Below are positions 1 to 7,284 of a stretch of 15,978 nt of DNA, in pieces; within the stretch, counting starts at the first letter, position 1, and each line of letters starts with the position of its first letter. The DNA comes from Dehalococcoidia bacterium (GTDB taxonomy: Bacteria > Chloroflexota > Dehalococcoidia > SZUA-161 > SpSt-899): assembly GCA_023271515.1 (NCBI GenBank), contig JALPXQ010000024.1, forward strand, positions 1-15,978, given 5' to 3'. Position numbers and translations under genes: made by a program. Below the pieces are notes generated by a model. It saw only the letters and a list, made by a program, of their open reading frames with translations, was not told the DNA's origin and did not search any database.

Positions 1-526
1 GCATAGCCAGCCTGAAGCAGGTAGCTAAACTGCTTGATCTGGACTGGAAAACAGTCAAAGCTATTGACAAGAAGTTCCTGGAGAAACAGTTCGCTATCCC
101 AGACTACAACGGTTTAAGGCTTCTGGCAGTAGATGAGATAGCCGCCCATAAAGGCCATAACTACTTTACGGTGGTCATGGACTTAGAGCGAACCCGGGTA
201 GTCTGGGTGGGCAAGGGTCGAAAGCAAGAAACCCTGGATCAGTTTTTCAAAGAGCTTGGCGCAGAAAGAAGTGGTCAAATAGAAGCACCTGGATTAGCAC
301 TGCCAGAGCCAGTAATATTAAGCCTCTTGTGAGGTTTGCTCAGACTCTGGATAGCTACAGATACGGCCTTATTAACCACTGCTGCTACCCCATAAACACT
401 GGTAAATTAGAGGGGATGAATAACAAGATCAAAGTGATCAAGCGCATCGCCTATGGCTTTCACGATGATGACTACTTTATGCTGAAGATCAAACAAGGGT
501 GCTCACCCCCGCTGGATACAAGCTAG
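1..526 (+). pseudogene. ISL3-family transposase remnant (internal deletion, frameshift, 5' end outside window)
   Basis: Positions 3-332 encode, without a start in view, a helix-turn-helix-like piece (KQVAKLLDLDWKTVKAID) followed by LLAVDEIAAHKGHNY, which resembles the first catalytic-Asp region of ISL3 transposases. The frame ends at a TGA at 330-332. From about 290 the neighbouring frame carries the C-terminal part: WISTARASNIKPLVRFAQTL, then GKLEGMNNKIKVIKRIAYGF, the conserved ISL3 C-terminal signature, with a TAG at 524-526. The change falls right after RSGQIEA, where an intact protein would continue through the second catalytic region, so about 100-150 residues are missing as well as the frame. 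The gene cannot make an active transposase. I could not define the inverted repeats. Family assignment rests on recalled motifs. Confidence 0.8.
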
Positions 527-590
527 TTTTGGGGTAAACGCACCCTGCTCAGATTCAGACCGTCCATCAGCGCTCTATCCAGGATAACCC

Positions 591-1433
591 TTATCGACTT
601 TTAGGATAGGCTCTAAATGCAATGGTGGCTGCTATTACCAAGAGAAAGCAGGTAACGCCAGCAAACACAGCTCCAACCTCTCCCGCCTCGGCTATCCACC
701 CAACAGCATATAAACCAACAGGACCGCTTATAGCACTTATGAACATCAATCTCGCGGCCACTTTTGGCTTTTCCAGAACTAATATTCCCCCAAGGACCCC
801 CATACCAGGAAAGAGAAGAACCCAAGTCCAAAAAAGAAGCTCCTCTATTCCCTGTTTCCATACTAGAACGGACAAAGCAGTAAGGGGAGCCACCCCAGCA
901 GAGAGCCCGCCGATAATCCCGAGGGCCATGGCTACATATATGGCAGCGGGACGTTTTTTCTCCGAGGCTAGAGCGAGGGCACCCCCTGGAACGAGAAAAA
1001 GGGTGGTATAAAGATGAGCGCCAAAGCCACTCCACTCTACTATGGAAGCCAGAAGCATTAATATCCCCCCGACCCTCGGCCTTGCCAGGGTCAATACTGC
1101 TCCCCCGATTGCCATAAGGAATGCAAGGGTTCCTAAGACGGCCTCCACTGGGGGTAGGGGAATGAACAGAGGCTCCAAAATATAGCCCATACCAATAACT
1201 CCACCGAAAACCCCCAAAACTGCGGCCGCAACCTTGATAGATGGGCGTTTCATAGTGACACCGACGGTGTAGATAGCTGCTGCAGCAAGAAGAGGAATCC
1301 CTGGGAAGATCAATACCATCAATGTAACATCCCAGGCATTGGCGTCCCAGGCAAACACCGCATAAGTCGCCATAGCAACCAGGATGGCAACTAGGACGCT
1401 TGGGAATATTAATTTCCTACTTAGTAATTTCAT
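591..1433 (-). CDS. Polytopic membrane protein of unknown function
   Basis: A 280-residue protein, almost all hydrophobic, with about eight predicted membrane segments separated by short loops and no long soluble domain. I do not recognise a named family. There is a hint of internal repetition: three segments begin with a short basic patch containing Pro (KRPSIKVAAAVLG, ARPRVGGILMLLAS, EKPKVAARLMFISA) followed by a Gly/Ala-rich helix, suggesting an ancestral helix-hairpin duplication. No catalytic residues or metal ligands stand out. It is the only intact gene in the left third and is read against the large operon, with transposase remnants on both sides. The start is ATG at 1433-1431 with AGGAG 8 bases upstream on the minus strand. 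A second copy of ribosome-binding site plus ATG lies 22 bases further upstream and is out of frame. The stop is TAA just inside the left end. Confidence 0.75.
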   Translation of the reverse strand: MKLLSRKLIFPSVLVAILVAMATYAVFAWDANAWDVTLMVLIFPGIPLLAAAAIYTVGVTMKRPSIKVAAAVLGVFGGVIGMGYILEPLFIPLPPVEAVLGTLAFLMAIGGAVLTLARPRVGGILMLLASIVEWSGFGAHLYTTLFLVPGGALALASEKKRPAAIYVAMALGIIGGLSAGVAPLTALSVLVWKQGIEELLFWTWVLLFPGMGVLGGILVLEKPKVAARLMFISAISGPVGLYAVGWIAEAGEVGAVFAGVTCFLLVIAATIAFRAYPKSR

Positions 1434-1474
1434 GCTTTATTCTCCTATTATCCATGCTTTATTCTCCTATTATC
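1431..1474 (-). repeat. Perfect 22-bp tandem duplication of the ribosome-binding site and start codon
   Basis: Positions 1431-1452 and 1453-1474 are identical. Each unit, read on the minus strand, holds an ATAGGAG ribosome-binding site and ends in ATG. Because 22 is not a multiple of three, the upstream ATG (1455-1453) opens a different frame that encodes a 12-residue peptide (MDNRRIKHEITK) and stops inside the main gene. The main ATG therefore lies within this short upstream reading frame. It looks like a recent slippage duplication that could lower or couple translation of the membrane protein. Confidence 0.9.
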
Positions 1475-1675
1475 ACCAAAGCGGCCGGCACACCTTAACC
1501 CAGGATGCTTCCACTAATGGAACATCATGCCGCTCAGATGGCCCGATGTTTTACAGAATTACAGCCTCCAAATGCCAGGACAGAACTTTTTAGGGCACTC
1601 TGAGGTCCCCGCGCAAAGGTCTCTGGATTTTGGCGGGAACCTCTCCCTTATACCAACCGGCCGCTGGATGTGTGA

Positions 1676-2109
1676 TCAGGGCGCCACCCGGGTCTCATCC
1701 TGGGGGATTACCCACTCCCACCTCTGTGGGGGAGTGCTCTGGCCTCGCGAGGCCGTACGCACCCCGTCCCTGTATACCCCGTGCCAGGTGGTGCTCGCCC
1801 ACCAGCCAGCCCGCAAGGGAGCCCGGACAACTACATCCACATCGTACTCGTGCGGCTGGCAGCGACATTGCTGATCGGTCCAGTTCCAGTCGCTGGCCTT
1901 TAGCACCCACTTTTGCCCATCCCAAAAGTATAGCCTTACCCAGACATAGACCTTGGTGCGACCCGCAGGCTGGGCGATATGTGCATCTGCTTCTGTATCT
2001 GCACGCGCTGCCATGTGGCCCCATGCCCCTATGTCTCGGTGTACATGATATGCGTCGCCGTGGCTGTCGGGCCCGTCCCGCCCGTCTGAATCCGGCTCCA
2101 AGGGGATTG
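1676..2109 (-). pseudogene. Fragment of an unrelated, possibly secreted protein fused in frame to the transposase remnant
   Basis: Downstream of the transposase-like part the same reading frame runs on for about 145 codons to a TGA at 1678-1676, but the sequence no longer resembles a transposase. It is rich in Trp, Tyr, Arg and Asp (KVYVWVRLYFWDGQKW, then DWNWTDQQCRCQPHEYDV, then GWWASTTWHGVYRDG). This looks like the beta-rich end of an extracytoplasmic or binding domain. No start codon or ribosome-binding site belongs to it alone. I read it as the 3' part of another gene joined to the IS fragment by deletion. Function is unknown, and it could also be fortuitous open frame in GC-rich DNA. Confidence 0.4.
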
Positions 2110-2788
2110 TATCAGTTCGCCTCAGGTAATAGCTGATATGCTTGGCTTCATCTTCCACATATTTGGCCAGTTGGGAAGCCCAACGGGTCTGTTCAGCCTT
2201 CGGCAGGTCATGGTAAAAGTTCTGCAGTACTTTGACTATCAGTTCCAGCCGAGACATTTGTTTGATGAAGGAACCTATGAAGCTGGAATCCATCCGTTGC
2301 GTTTTGGCGTCTATCGACAACTGGGCCAGAGCATTGTCAGTAATGGCATGGAATTCCTCTTCCAAAAGGTTACGTCCTTACGTCCGGTCTTGGCTTCGTA
2401 TTCTAATAGACGCTCTCGATTGTAATATATCGTCCGTTCAGAAAGACTAATCTCACCTAGATTCTCCTGCCCCAAAGCATAAGACGTGAGTTAATTGAAG
2501 TGGAACTGCTCCAGCAGTTCCTGGTCAGTATAGTCAAACATCCCCTTGATGATCTCTAGCCCAACCCAGATATTGACCGGAAAGTTAGGGCGGCTTTCCA
2601 CCCTGCTGTAGAGTTCAGCATGCTTGTCCCTGCGAAGGCAGGGAGCGGCGCTCATTAATCTTCTCAAAGATCAGTCGTCGAAAGGCCGGAGCCCAGCTCC
2701 TGTCCATCATCTTCTTTACCCCAACAGGAAGCTGGTGCACTGTGCCAAACAGGCTCATCTGCCGATGTTTCTCGTTCTGTCGGAACAT
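2110..2788 (-). pseudogene. IS1182-family transposase remnant (frameshifted, interrupted by stops, C-terminus lost)
   Basis: On the minus strand, ATG at 2788-2786 is preceded by a strong AGGAGGGATAGGAG ribosome-binding site and opens with MFRQNEKHRQMSLFGTVHQL, the characteristic N-terminus of IS1182-type DDE transposases. The frame breaks after about 50 residues. It resumes as HAELYSRVESRPNFPVNIWV and GLEIIKGMFDYTDQELLEQF, hits a TAA, then continues as SYALGQENLGEISLSERTIY. After another frame change it reads AKTQRMDSSFIGSFIKQMSR with the typical MDSS motif around the first catalytic Asp, followed by LELIVKVLQNFYHDLPKAEQ. Similarity ends near 2110, so the later catalytic region is missing. 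It is at least triply broken and inactive. The lesions are consistent with an old insertion. Confidence 0.8.
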
Positions 2789-2879
2789 CTCCTATCCCTC
2801 CTGAGTTGCATAACCTCCCTTTCAAGTTTATACTATAAACCGTTCCTTATGCAATACGTGCGTAACCTTTTTGCAGTAA

Positions 2880-3257
2880 CACCATCCTTTTATTAGTTTA
2901 GATAACCTAAATGAAGCTCATTATGTTTGCGATCTTATGAACTCAGCGCCATTCAATTTTGCAGTTCAATCACATACTCAAAAGAGCGGAAAAAGCTTTG
3001 CACAACCCAATGTTCTTACGCACATCCGCATTCCCAAATTTGACCCTGCCAATACGGTTCACCAAGACCTTTCTGGCCTATCGCAAAACGCGCACTACGC
3101 CACGGAAATAGGTGATCTGGTCGGCATTAAGGAGCTTGAGTAACAGATAGATGAGCTTACTGCCTAAATCTGGGGGCTGACCCGAGAGGAACTCAAGGAG
3201 ATTCAAACAGCCCTGGAAGAAATAGCCGCTATGAACCACCAGAGCACAAGTTGGTGA
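2880..3257 (+). pseudogene. C-terminal remnant of a DNA methyltransferase (Eco57I-type restriction-modification)
   Basis: One frame reads FISLDNLNEAHYVCDLMNSA, PFNFAVQSHTQKSGKSFAQP, NVLTHIRIPKFDPANTVHQD, then LSGLSQNAHYATEIGD. This resembles the C-terminal target-recognition tail of large Eco57I-type adenine methyltransferases, with an EAHYV...MNS element and an IRIPKFDP element. It then meets a TAG-free but broken stretch: stops follow KELE and DELTA, yet the same frame continues with IWGLTREELKEIQTALEEIA, matching the expected helical end. A stop also precedes the fragment at 2877-2879. No start, SAM-binding motif or NPPY motif is present, so only the last 120 or so codons survive. An ATG at 2937 could give a 68-residue peptide, which is probably meaningless. 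Family call is from memory of motifs. Confidence 0.65.
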
Positions 3258-3314
3258 AGGTTCTTGAGGGCGACCTGAGAGCAGGCCTGGGAGGGTGTGG
3301 TCTAACATATGGTA

Positions 3315-3323
3315 TGGTATAAT
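3315..3323 (+). promoter_or_regulatory. Extended -10 promoter for the redox/radical SAM operon
   Basis: TGGTATAAT matches the extended -10 consensus (TGn plus TATAAT) exactly. No good -35 box is seen 16-18 bases upstream, which is normal for extended -10 promoters. It lies 32 bases before the ATG of the FMN-binding protein, which also has a CGGAGG ribosome-binding site at 3345-3350, and directly after the methyltransferase remnant. No comparable promoter was seen further down before the right edge, so it may serve the whole gene row. Confidence 0.65.
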
Positions 3324-3355
3324 TAGAGTGATGGCGAAAGGATTCGGAGGTTGCA

Positions 3356-3898
3356 ATGGGCAAGAAAGGTATAATCGTCATTGCCATAATAGCCATAATA
3401 GCGCTGATAACTGTGTTTGCAGCGTTTGGCCTTAACCTCTTTGAGCAACCCCCGCCCGATATCGTTGAACAAGAACCACCACACCGGGCCTATCTCAAAG
3501 GTTTTTTGGCCGACACCGGATTGACATTTGTCCCTGTGGTAAGGAATGATTTTGCCTATTACGAGCTGCATACCGCTGACCAGCAGTTGGCAGGATTCGT
3601 CTTCCTGGGAACTGAGGAGGGATGGGGCGGACCGATAAATCTGTTCGTGAAGACGGATGCAGCGGGAGTAATTCAGCACGTCCATGTGTGGCACCATACA
3701 GAAACACCCATTTATGTAGTAGGAATGGATGCCTTCCTGGCAACATTTGCTGGTTATAAAGCAGATGCGGAGCTTATCTGGCAAGAGGATGTACATGGAA
3801 TTACCGGAGCGACGGTCACCGCAGAGGCGATCATCGCTGCAGTTTATGGAGCCGGAAGAGCGGCTCATCAAAAAGGGATATTCATACAACGAGAGTAA
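3356..3898 (+). CDS. Membrane-anchored FMN-binding domain protein (probable covalent flavin carrier)
   Basis: 180 residues. A basic start (MGKKG) and one membrane helix at about residues 5-28 are followed by a soluble domain, predicted outside the cytoplasm by the positive-inside rule. Near the C-terminus, HGITGATVTAEAI (147-159) matches the FMN_bind (RnfG/NqrC-type) flavinylation motif. In that family ApbE transferase links FMN by phosphoester to the Thr of [ST]GAT, here Thr153. The usual Asp three positions before the Ser/Thr is His147. WGGPINLFVKTD (90-101) resembles the 'GY.GPI...V..D' strand of the fold. It is a one-electron carrier candidate and is followed by DsbD-like membrane proteins, a pairing known from flavin-based transmembrane electron transfer. 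No ApbE gene is in the window. Start chosen from the ribosome-binding site 6 bases upstream. Confidence 0.8.
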   Translation: MGKKGIIVIAIIAIIALITVFAAFGLNLFEQPPPDIVEQEPPHRAYLKGFLADTGLTFVPVVRNDFAYYELHTADQQLAGFVFLGTEEGWGGPINLFVKTDAAGVIQHVHVWHHTETPIYVVGMDAFLATFAGYKADAELIWQEDVHGITGATVTAEAIIAAVYGAGRAAHQKGIFIQRE

Positions 3899-3904
3899 TT
3901 ACTT

Positions 3905-4058
3905 AGGTTCAAGGTTCAGGGGTTCACGGTTCAAGGTTAAAAAACGGTTTACAGTTCACGGTTTACAGTTAACGGTTAAAAACCGTAAACAGTAAACTGG
4001 TGACTGGTGTGCTGGTGCTCTGTGCTCTATTGAATGGTGCTCTGGTGACTGGTGCTCT
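3905..4058 (+). repeat. Degenerate short-word repeat region with a hairpin, inside the operon
   Basis: The gap after the FMN protein is made of recurring words. GGTTCA/GGTTAA variants fill 3906-3940. ACGGTTTACAGTT occurs exactly at 3944-3956 and 3958-3970. CTGGTGACTGGTG occurs exactly at 3997-4009 and 4042-4054, with several TGGTGCTCT words around them. Positions 3961-3997 form a symmetric hairpin: GTTTAC/GTAAAC outer arm (3961-3966 with 3992-3997) and ACGGTT/AACCGT inner arm (3972-3977 with 3981-3986) around AAA. There is no T-run, so it is a poor terminator. I see no gene here. Similar words are scattered in many uncultured bacterial genomes (recollection). Confidence 0.8.
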
Positions 4059-4076
4059 TTAAGGAGGAAGAGTGCG

Positions 4077-4760
4077 ATGGGATGGGAGCAGATAAGCTTT
4101 TCCTTTGTATTTGGTGCATTCAGCAGTATAGGGGTTTGTCTTGCTACCTGCACGCCTATCTTAATCGCTTATCTGATCTCAACGGAAAAAGACCCGCGCA
4201 AATTTATCGGCTGGTTTCTCCTCTTTATCGCCATGCGCGCAGTCGCATTTATCGCCCTAACGCTTCTGATATTATTGCTTGGTCGACTGGCCCTTGACTT
4301 CCTCAAGGAATACGCGCTGGTGCTCCACATCATTGGGGGAACATTTATCGCTGTAGCAGGAGCGTTGATCTTCTTCAATATCGGCACAAAACTCCGTTTT
4401 TTTCGCACAAAATCGCAGGGATTCCTCTCTCTGGCGATGCTCTTTGGTATAAAGCCCTGTCTGCCCCATATCGGTATATGGGGTTACATCTTAACGGCGG
4501 TAGGTGCACCGATGGTCGAGGGCGTTATCGTTCCAGAAGAAGCGATATTCCAATCGGCGGTCATTGCGGTGTCGTTTTCCCTCGGAGAGAATATCGTTCC
4601 TGTTATCCTCGGTGGTTTGGGCGGAAAGTCGATGCGTTACTTCCGCGGCAGGGGTTTTGGTATAGCTACTAAAGCAGGTGGAGTTGTCCTATTCATACTC
4701 GGAATAGCATTTATCTTTTATGAAAGAGTAGCTCCGGTCATCGCACGGATTTTCGCCTGA
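4077..4760 (+). CDS. DsbD/CcdA-like membrane protein, copy 1 (DsbD_2-type)
   Basis: 227 residues with about six membrane helices and hardly any loops. Cys21 and Cys25 lie in the first helix (IGVCLATCTPIL), and Cys128 lies in a PCLP motif (IKPCLPHIG) at the start of the fourth. This is the arrangement of small DsbD/CcdA/TauE-like proteins, which pass electrons from cytoplasmic thioredoxin across the membrane by a Cys pair. The CxxxC spacing recalls the 'HCxxMCG' motif of the DsbD_2 family rather than the single Cys of CcdA. It has an AAGGAGG ribosome-binding site at 4061-4067 and is followed 12 bases later by the YdjY-like gene. A metal or solute transporter of the same superfamily (UreH- or SafE-like) is the alternative. 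Neighbouring redox genes favour electron transfer (inference). Confidence 0.72.
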   Translation: MGWEQISFSFVFGAFSSIGVCLATCTPILIAYLISTEKDPRKFIGWFLLFIAMRAVAFIALTLLILLLGRLALDFLKEYALVLHIIGGTFIAVAGALIFFNIGTKLRFFRTKSQGFLSLAMLFGIKPCLPHIGIWGYILTAVGAPMVEGVIVPEEAIFQSAVIAVSFSLGENIVPVILGGLGGKSMRYFRGRGFGIATKAGGVVLFILGIAFIFYERVAPVIARIFA

Positions 4761-4772
4761 AGGGGTGGTGAT

Positions 4773-5474
4773 ATGGCAGGCAAGGCGCGGCGCAAAATAC
4801 TGTACTGGTTGATTCTTCCCGTGCTCATCGCCGGAATCCTTGTTGTGATTGGCGACCATTTTGGCAAGCAGCGGCAATACCAACCGGTGTTACCCGAGGC
4901 AGGTGCGCGCTTCGGGGATGTCGTTGTTGATCCTGCTGCCAGAGAGATTCGCTTTTATGGCGAAATTCGGCAGAATGAGGGTTGGGTACGCTTCCTCGTC
5001 TATCTTTGCAGCTATAGATGGCTGAAAGAGGAAGCAGCGATTACCTCACCAGCTTATCTCACCGATCTGCAAAAGGCGATCGCCCTGCTCGATTGGCAAC
5101 TGTGGGATCAATTGTGGTTTAGGGAAATAACCGGCCAGGAGATAGAGGTTTCCCTCAGATGGCAAGGGGGTGAGGGTGATGCGAATGAACTGATAGAGCT
5201 ACCTTACCATCTGGGGATGGGCGATTTGATATTTCTGGGTTCGCCTTTCTTTGACCCGCTCTTTCTTGCTCGTTGTGCTCAAACCACAGTCTGTGTTGCG
5301 CTAAAGCAGCGTCCCCAATGCCCGCTGTTTTTTCTGCAGGAGAGTGTAGAAGAAAAGTTCACTCGCGCTGGCGGTGCCGCTGGATACCATCTGAACTCCG
5401 AACGATTGCCGCCACCCGGAACCAGAGTCACCGTCATTATCCGGGTTCCCGACCTTGAGGTGGATGATGGATGA
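4773..5474 (+). CDS. Membrane-anchored protein with a YdjY-like domain
   Basis: 233 residues. A basic N-terminus (MAGKARRKIL) and one membrane helix (about 9-28) lead into a soluble domain likely outside the cytoplasm. Residues 47-120 (FGDVVVDPAAREIRFYGEIR, then GWVRFLVYL and LTDLQKAIALLDWQLWDQLW) follow the pattern of YdjY domains: 'V-x-V-D-P' with a beta-strand, a G-x-x-x-F-L-V strand, then a helix with 'L-x-x-A-L-x-x-L'. The C-terminal half is less familiar and contains three Cys in a short stretch (168, 174, 183) that might bind metal or form disulphides. YdjY-like domains have no established biochemical role known to me. It is sandwiched between the two DsbD-like genes, so it may be a subunit or thiol partner. 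The ribosome-binding site is AGGGGTGGTG; the 3' end overlaps the next gene. Confidence 0.6.
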   Translation: MAGKARRKILYWLILPVLIAGILVVIGDHFGKQRQYQPVLPEAGARFGDVVVDPAAREIRFYGEIRQNEGWVRFLVYLCSYRWLKEEAAITSPAYLTDLQKAIALLDWQLWDQLWFREITGQEIEVSLRWQGGEGDANELIELPYHLGMGDLIFLGSPFFDPLFLARCAQTTVCVALKQRPQCPLFFLQESVEEKFTRAGGAAGYHLNSERLPPPGTRVTVIIRVPDLEVDDG

Positions 5475-6117
5475 GGTGCTCAAACTTTTCATCCTGGGAA
5501 TTACCGTCTCCTTTGGACCGTGTATCGCTCACTGCTCCCTGGTGATTTTGCCGTATATCGCCACCACCACACAGAACTGGAAGGGTGGACTCAGGGCGAT
5601 ATTGACGTTTTCAGTTGCGCGCCTGGCTATCTACGGAGCACTGGGGCTGCTGGCGGGTCTAGCGGGGCGGGCCATCATTGAGCATCTGCTGCAGTTTGAG
5701 CTGCAAATAATGGTTGCCGGCGGGGTGCTTATCGCTTGTCTGGGGATTTATATCTTCTTGCGCAAAAATGAGACGTCCCATCGTCGAGTTACCGCTTGCG
5801 CGCACCGTGCCGATATCAGAGGCTCCGCCCTGCTGGGACTCTTTGCCGGAATATTGCCCTGTCTGCCACTTTTAGGTGTACTCACCTTTACCGCACTCTA
5901 TGCCCAGGATGTGTGGCAGGGCGCATTCTATGGATTGGCCTTCGGTGCGGGAAAACTCTTTTCGCCGCTTATCGTGTTAGGAATGTTGGCCGGCAGCGCC
6001 CCGACATTCCTGAGTCGCTACGGCAGGGCATTCAGTTATTTCACGAGGCTCTGCGGGGCTGTCCTTATCCTCATCGGATTCAGCTTGATCGTTCCGGGAC
6101 TATTGCCCCAGTGGTAG
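5467..6117 (+). CDS. DsbD/CcdA-like membrane protein, copy 2
   Basis: 216 residues from ATG 5467, chosen because GAGG (5457-5460) is well spaced; ATG 5464 in the same frame is possible. The start overlaps the preceding stop by 8 bases, suggesting coupled translation. About six membrane helices are present. Cys19 and Cys23 sit in the first helix (SFGPCIAHCSLV), and Cys132 in ILPCLPLLG opens the second half, the same layout as the other DsbD-like protein in this operon. The loop at 99-119 (basic, with His and Cys111) separates the two three-helix halves. Likely role: passing reducing equivalents across the membrane (family knowledge plus context). The two copies are clearly different in sequence and may form a heterodimer or serve different partners (inference). 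A cation or sulfite transporter of the same fold cannot be excluded. Confidence 0.72.
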   Translation: MDEVLKLFILGITVSFGPCIAHCSLVILPYIATTTQNWKGGLRAILTFSVARLAIYGALGLLAGLAGRAIIEHLLQFELQIMVAGGVLIACLGIYIFLRKNETSHRRVTACAHRADIRGSALLGLFAGILPCLPLLGVLTFTALYAQDVWQGAFYGLAFGAGKLFSPLIVLGMLAGSAPTFLSRYGRAFSYFTRLCGAVLILIGFSLIVPGLLPQW

Positions 6118-6132
6118 ATAGGAGGTGTTGAT

Positions 6133-7284
6133 ATGCGGAAAATATTGCTCTCACGCCCCATCTTAGTCACTATCATTGTCAGCGCTACTTTGATCGGACT
6201 GATACTTGGATTCTTAAGGCCGGAGCAGCCCGCCTTACGCCTTGTTGACCTGCCGGGACACGAGCCTATCGCCTTTGAACACGAGGCGATGTTCTTCCAG
6301 GAAATGGCCGATAACAAGGTTCAGTGTCAACTCTGCTTTCTGAACTGTATTATCCCTGAAGGTCACCGCGGCATCTGCCGGGTGAGAGAGAATCACGCCG
6401 GCCGGCTTTATACACTGGTTCACAGTCGCGTAGTCTCCTGGCAGGTGATGCCGGTGGAGAAAGATACGATGCAACACTTGCTCCCGGGGGCAAACGTTTT
6501 TGCTATTGCCACCGCCTCGTGCAACCTTCGCTGCAAGCAGTGTCACAACTGGCGCATTACGCAGCAATACCCGGAAGAGCTCCGCTACCTCCATTGGTCA
6601 CCGGAAGAGATAGTGCGACATGCTATCGACAGTGAAAGCACCTTTATCAGCGGCACGATGAACGAACCGACTGTATTCTTCGAGTATTTATACGACATAT
6701 TCCAACTGGCACAGAGGGCAGGGATCAAAACGATGTTTCGCACTAATGCGATGATCAACCCGGAACCGCTGGAGACCATTCTACAATATACCGATGCCGT
6801 TTCACTGGATCTCAAGGGATTCTGCGATGATTTCCACCGCCAGGTGCTGGGAGGGGAGCTTCAGCCAGCCTTAGACACACTTAAAATATTGCGCAACTCC
6901 GGGGTCTGGTTCGAGATCACCAACCTGATCATCCCCACCTTGAATGATGATATGGATGATATCCGCCGGATGGTCGAATGGATCAAGGAAAACCTGGGGC
7001 CGGATGTTCCGATGCACTTCAACCGGTTTTTCCCCGCATTCCAACTCACCCATCTGCCGCCGACTCCGGTGAGGACATTAGAGCAGGCGTACAGCATTGC
7101 CCGGGATGTCGGTTTGAACTTTGTATACATCGGCAACGTCCCCGGCCATCCGAGCAATTCTACATTCTGCCCGGGTTGTGGAACGCGACTGGTTCATCGC
7201 ACCCACTTCACTATATTGTATAATAGAATTGTCGACAGGAGGTGTCCGGATTGTGGACATCGCATTTCGGGGGTGTGGAAATGA
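6133..7284 (+). CDS. Membrane-anchored AmrS-like radical SAM enzyme, paralogue 1
   Basis: 383 residues, against roughly 330-340 for a typical AmmeMemoRadiSam radical SAM protein. The excess is an N-terminal membrane helix (about 9-28) with a basic start. The N-terminal Cys region has C65, C68, C72 and C82, then the family's R-V-R-E-N. The [4Fe-4S] site is C130-x3-C134-x2-C137 followed by HNW. The strand motif is GTMNEPTVFFEY (174-185), next RTNAMINPEPL, then DLKGF (226-230). The C-terminus ends with an intact four-Cys zinc ribbon (C346, C349, C371, C374) and the family ending SGVWK. RTNA replaces the more usual TNG, so this is the most divergent copy there. The ribosome-binding site GGAGGTG lies 5 bases before ATG. 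Its TGA overlaps the next ATG by 4 bases. The reaction is unknown; radical chemistry on a protein or small molecule is expected. Confidence 0.85.
   Translation: MRKILLSRPILVTIIVSATLIGLILGFLRPEQPALRLVDLPGHEPIAFEHEAMFFQEMADNKVQCQLCFLNCIIPEGHRGICRVRENHAGRLYTLVHSRVVSWQVMPVEKDTMQHLLPGANVFAIATASCNLRCKQCHNWRITQQYPEELRYLHWSPEEIVRHAIDSESTFISGTMNEPTVFFEYLYDIFQLAQRAGIKTMFRTNAMINPEPLETILQYTDAVSLDLKGFCDDFHRQVLGGELQPALDTLKILRNSGVWFEITNLIIPTLNDDMDDIRRMVEWIKENLGPDVPMHFNRFFPAFQLTHLPPTPVRTLEQAYSIARDVGLNFVYIGNVPGHPSNSTFCPGCGTRLVHRTHFTILYNRIVDRRCPDCGHRISGVWK

Noticed and set aside
1527..2136. Plus-strand frames (1527-1874 and 1630-2136) opposite the fusion remnant
   Set aside because: Low-complexity Pro/Arg/Ser-rich translations typical of the reverse side of GC-rich DNA; no start signals or domain.
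2937..3143. A separate 68-residue gene from ATG 2937
   Set aside because: Similarity to the methyltransferase tail extends both upstream of this ATG and beyond its stop, so it is part of a broken gene.
3323..3889. A 188-codon minus-strand frame opposite the FMN-binding gene
   Set aside because: The plus strand has promoter, ribosome-binding site, membrane helix and flavinylation motif; the reverse frame shows none of these.
3961..3997. Hairpin as a transcription terminator
   Set aside because: No T-run follows, and the downstream genes would be left without an obvious promoter.
3905..4058. Possible CRISPR array
   Set aside because: Repeat words are short, variable and adjacent, with no regular spacers and no cas genes in view.
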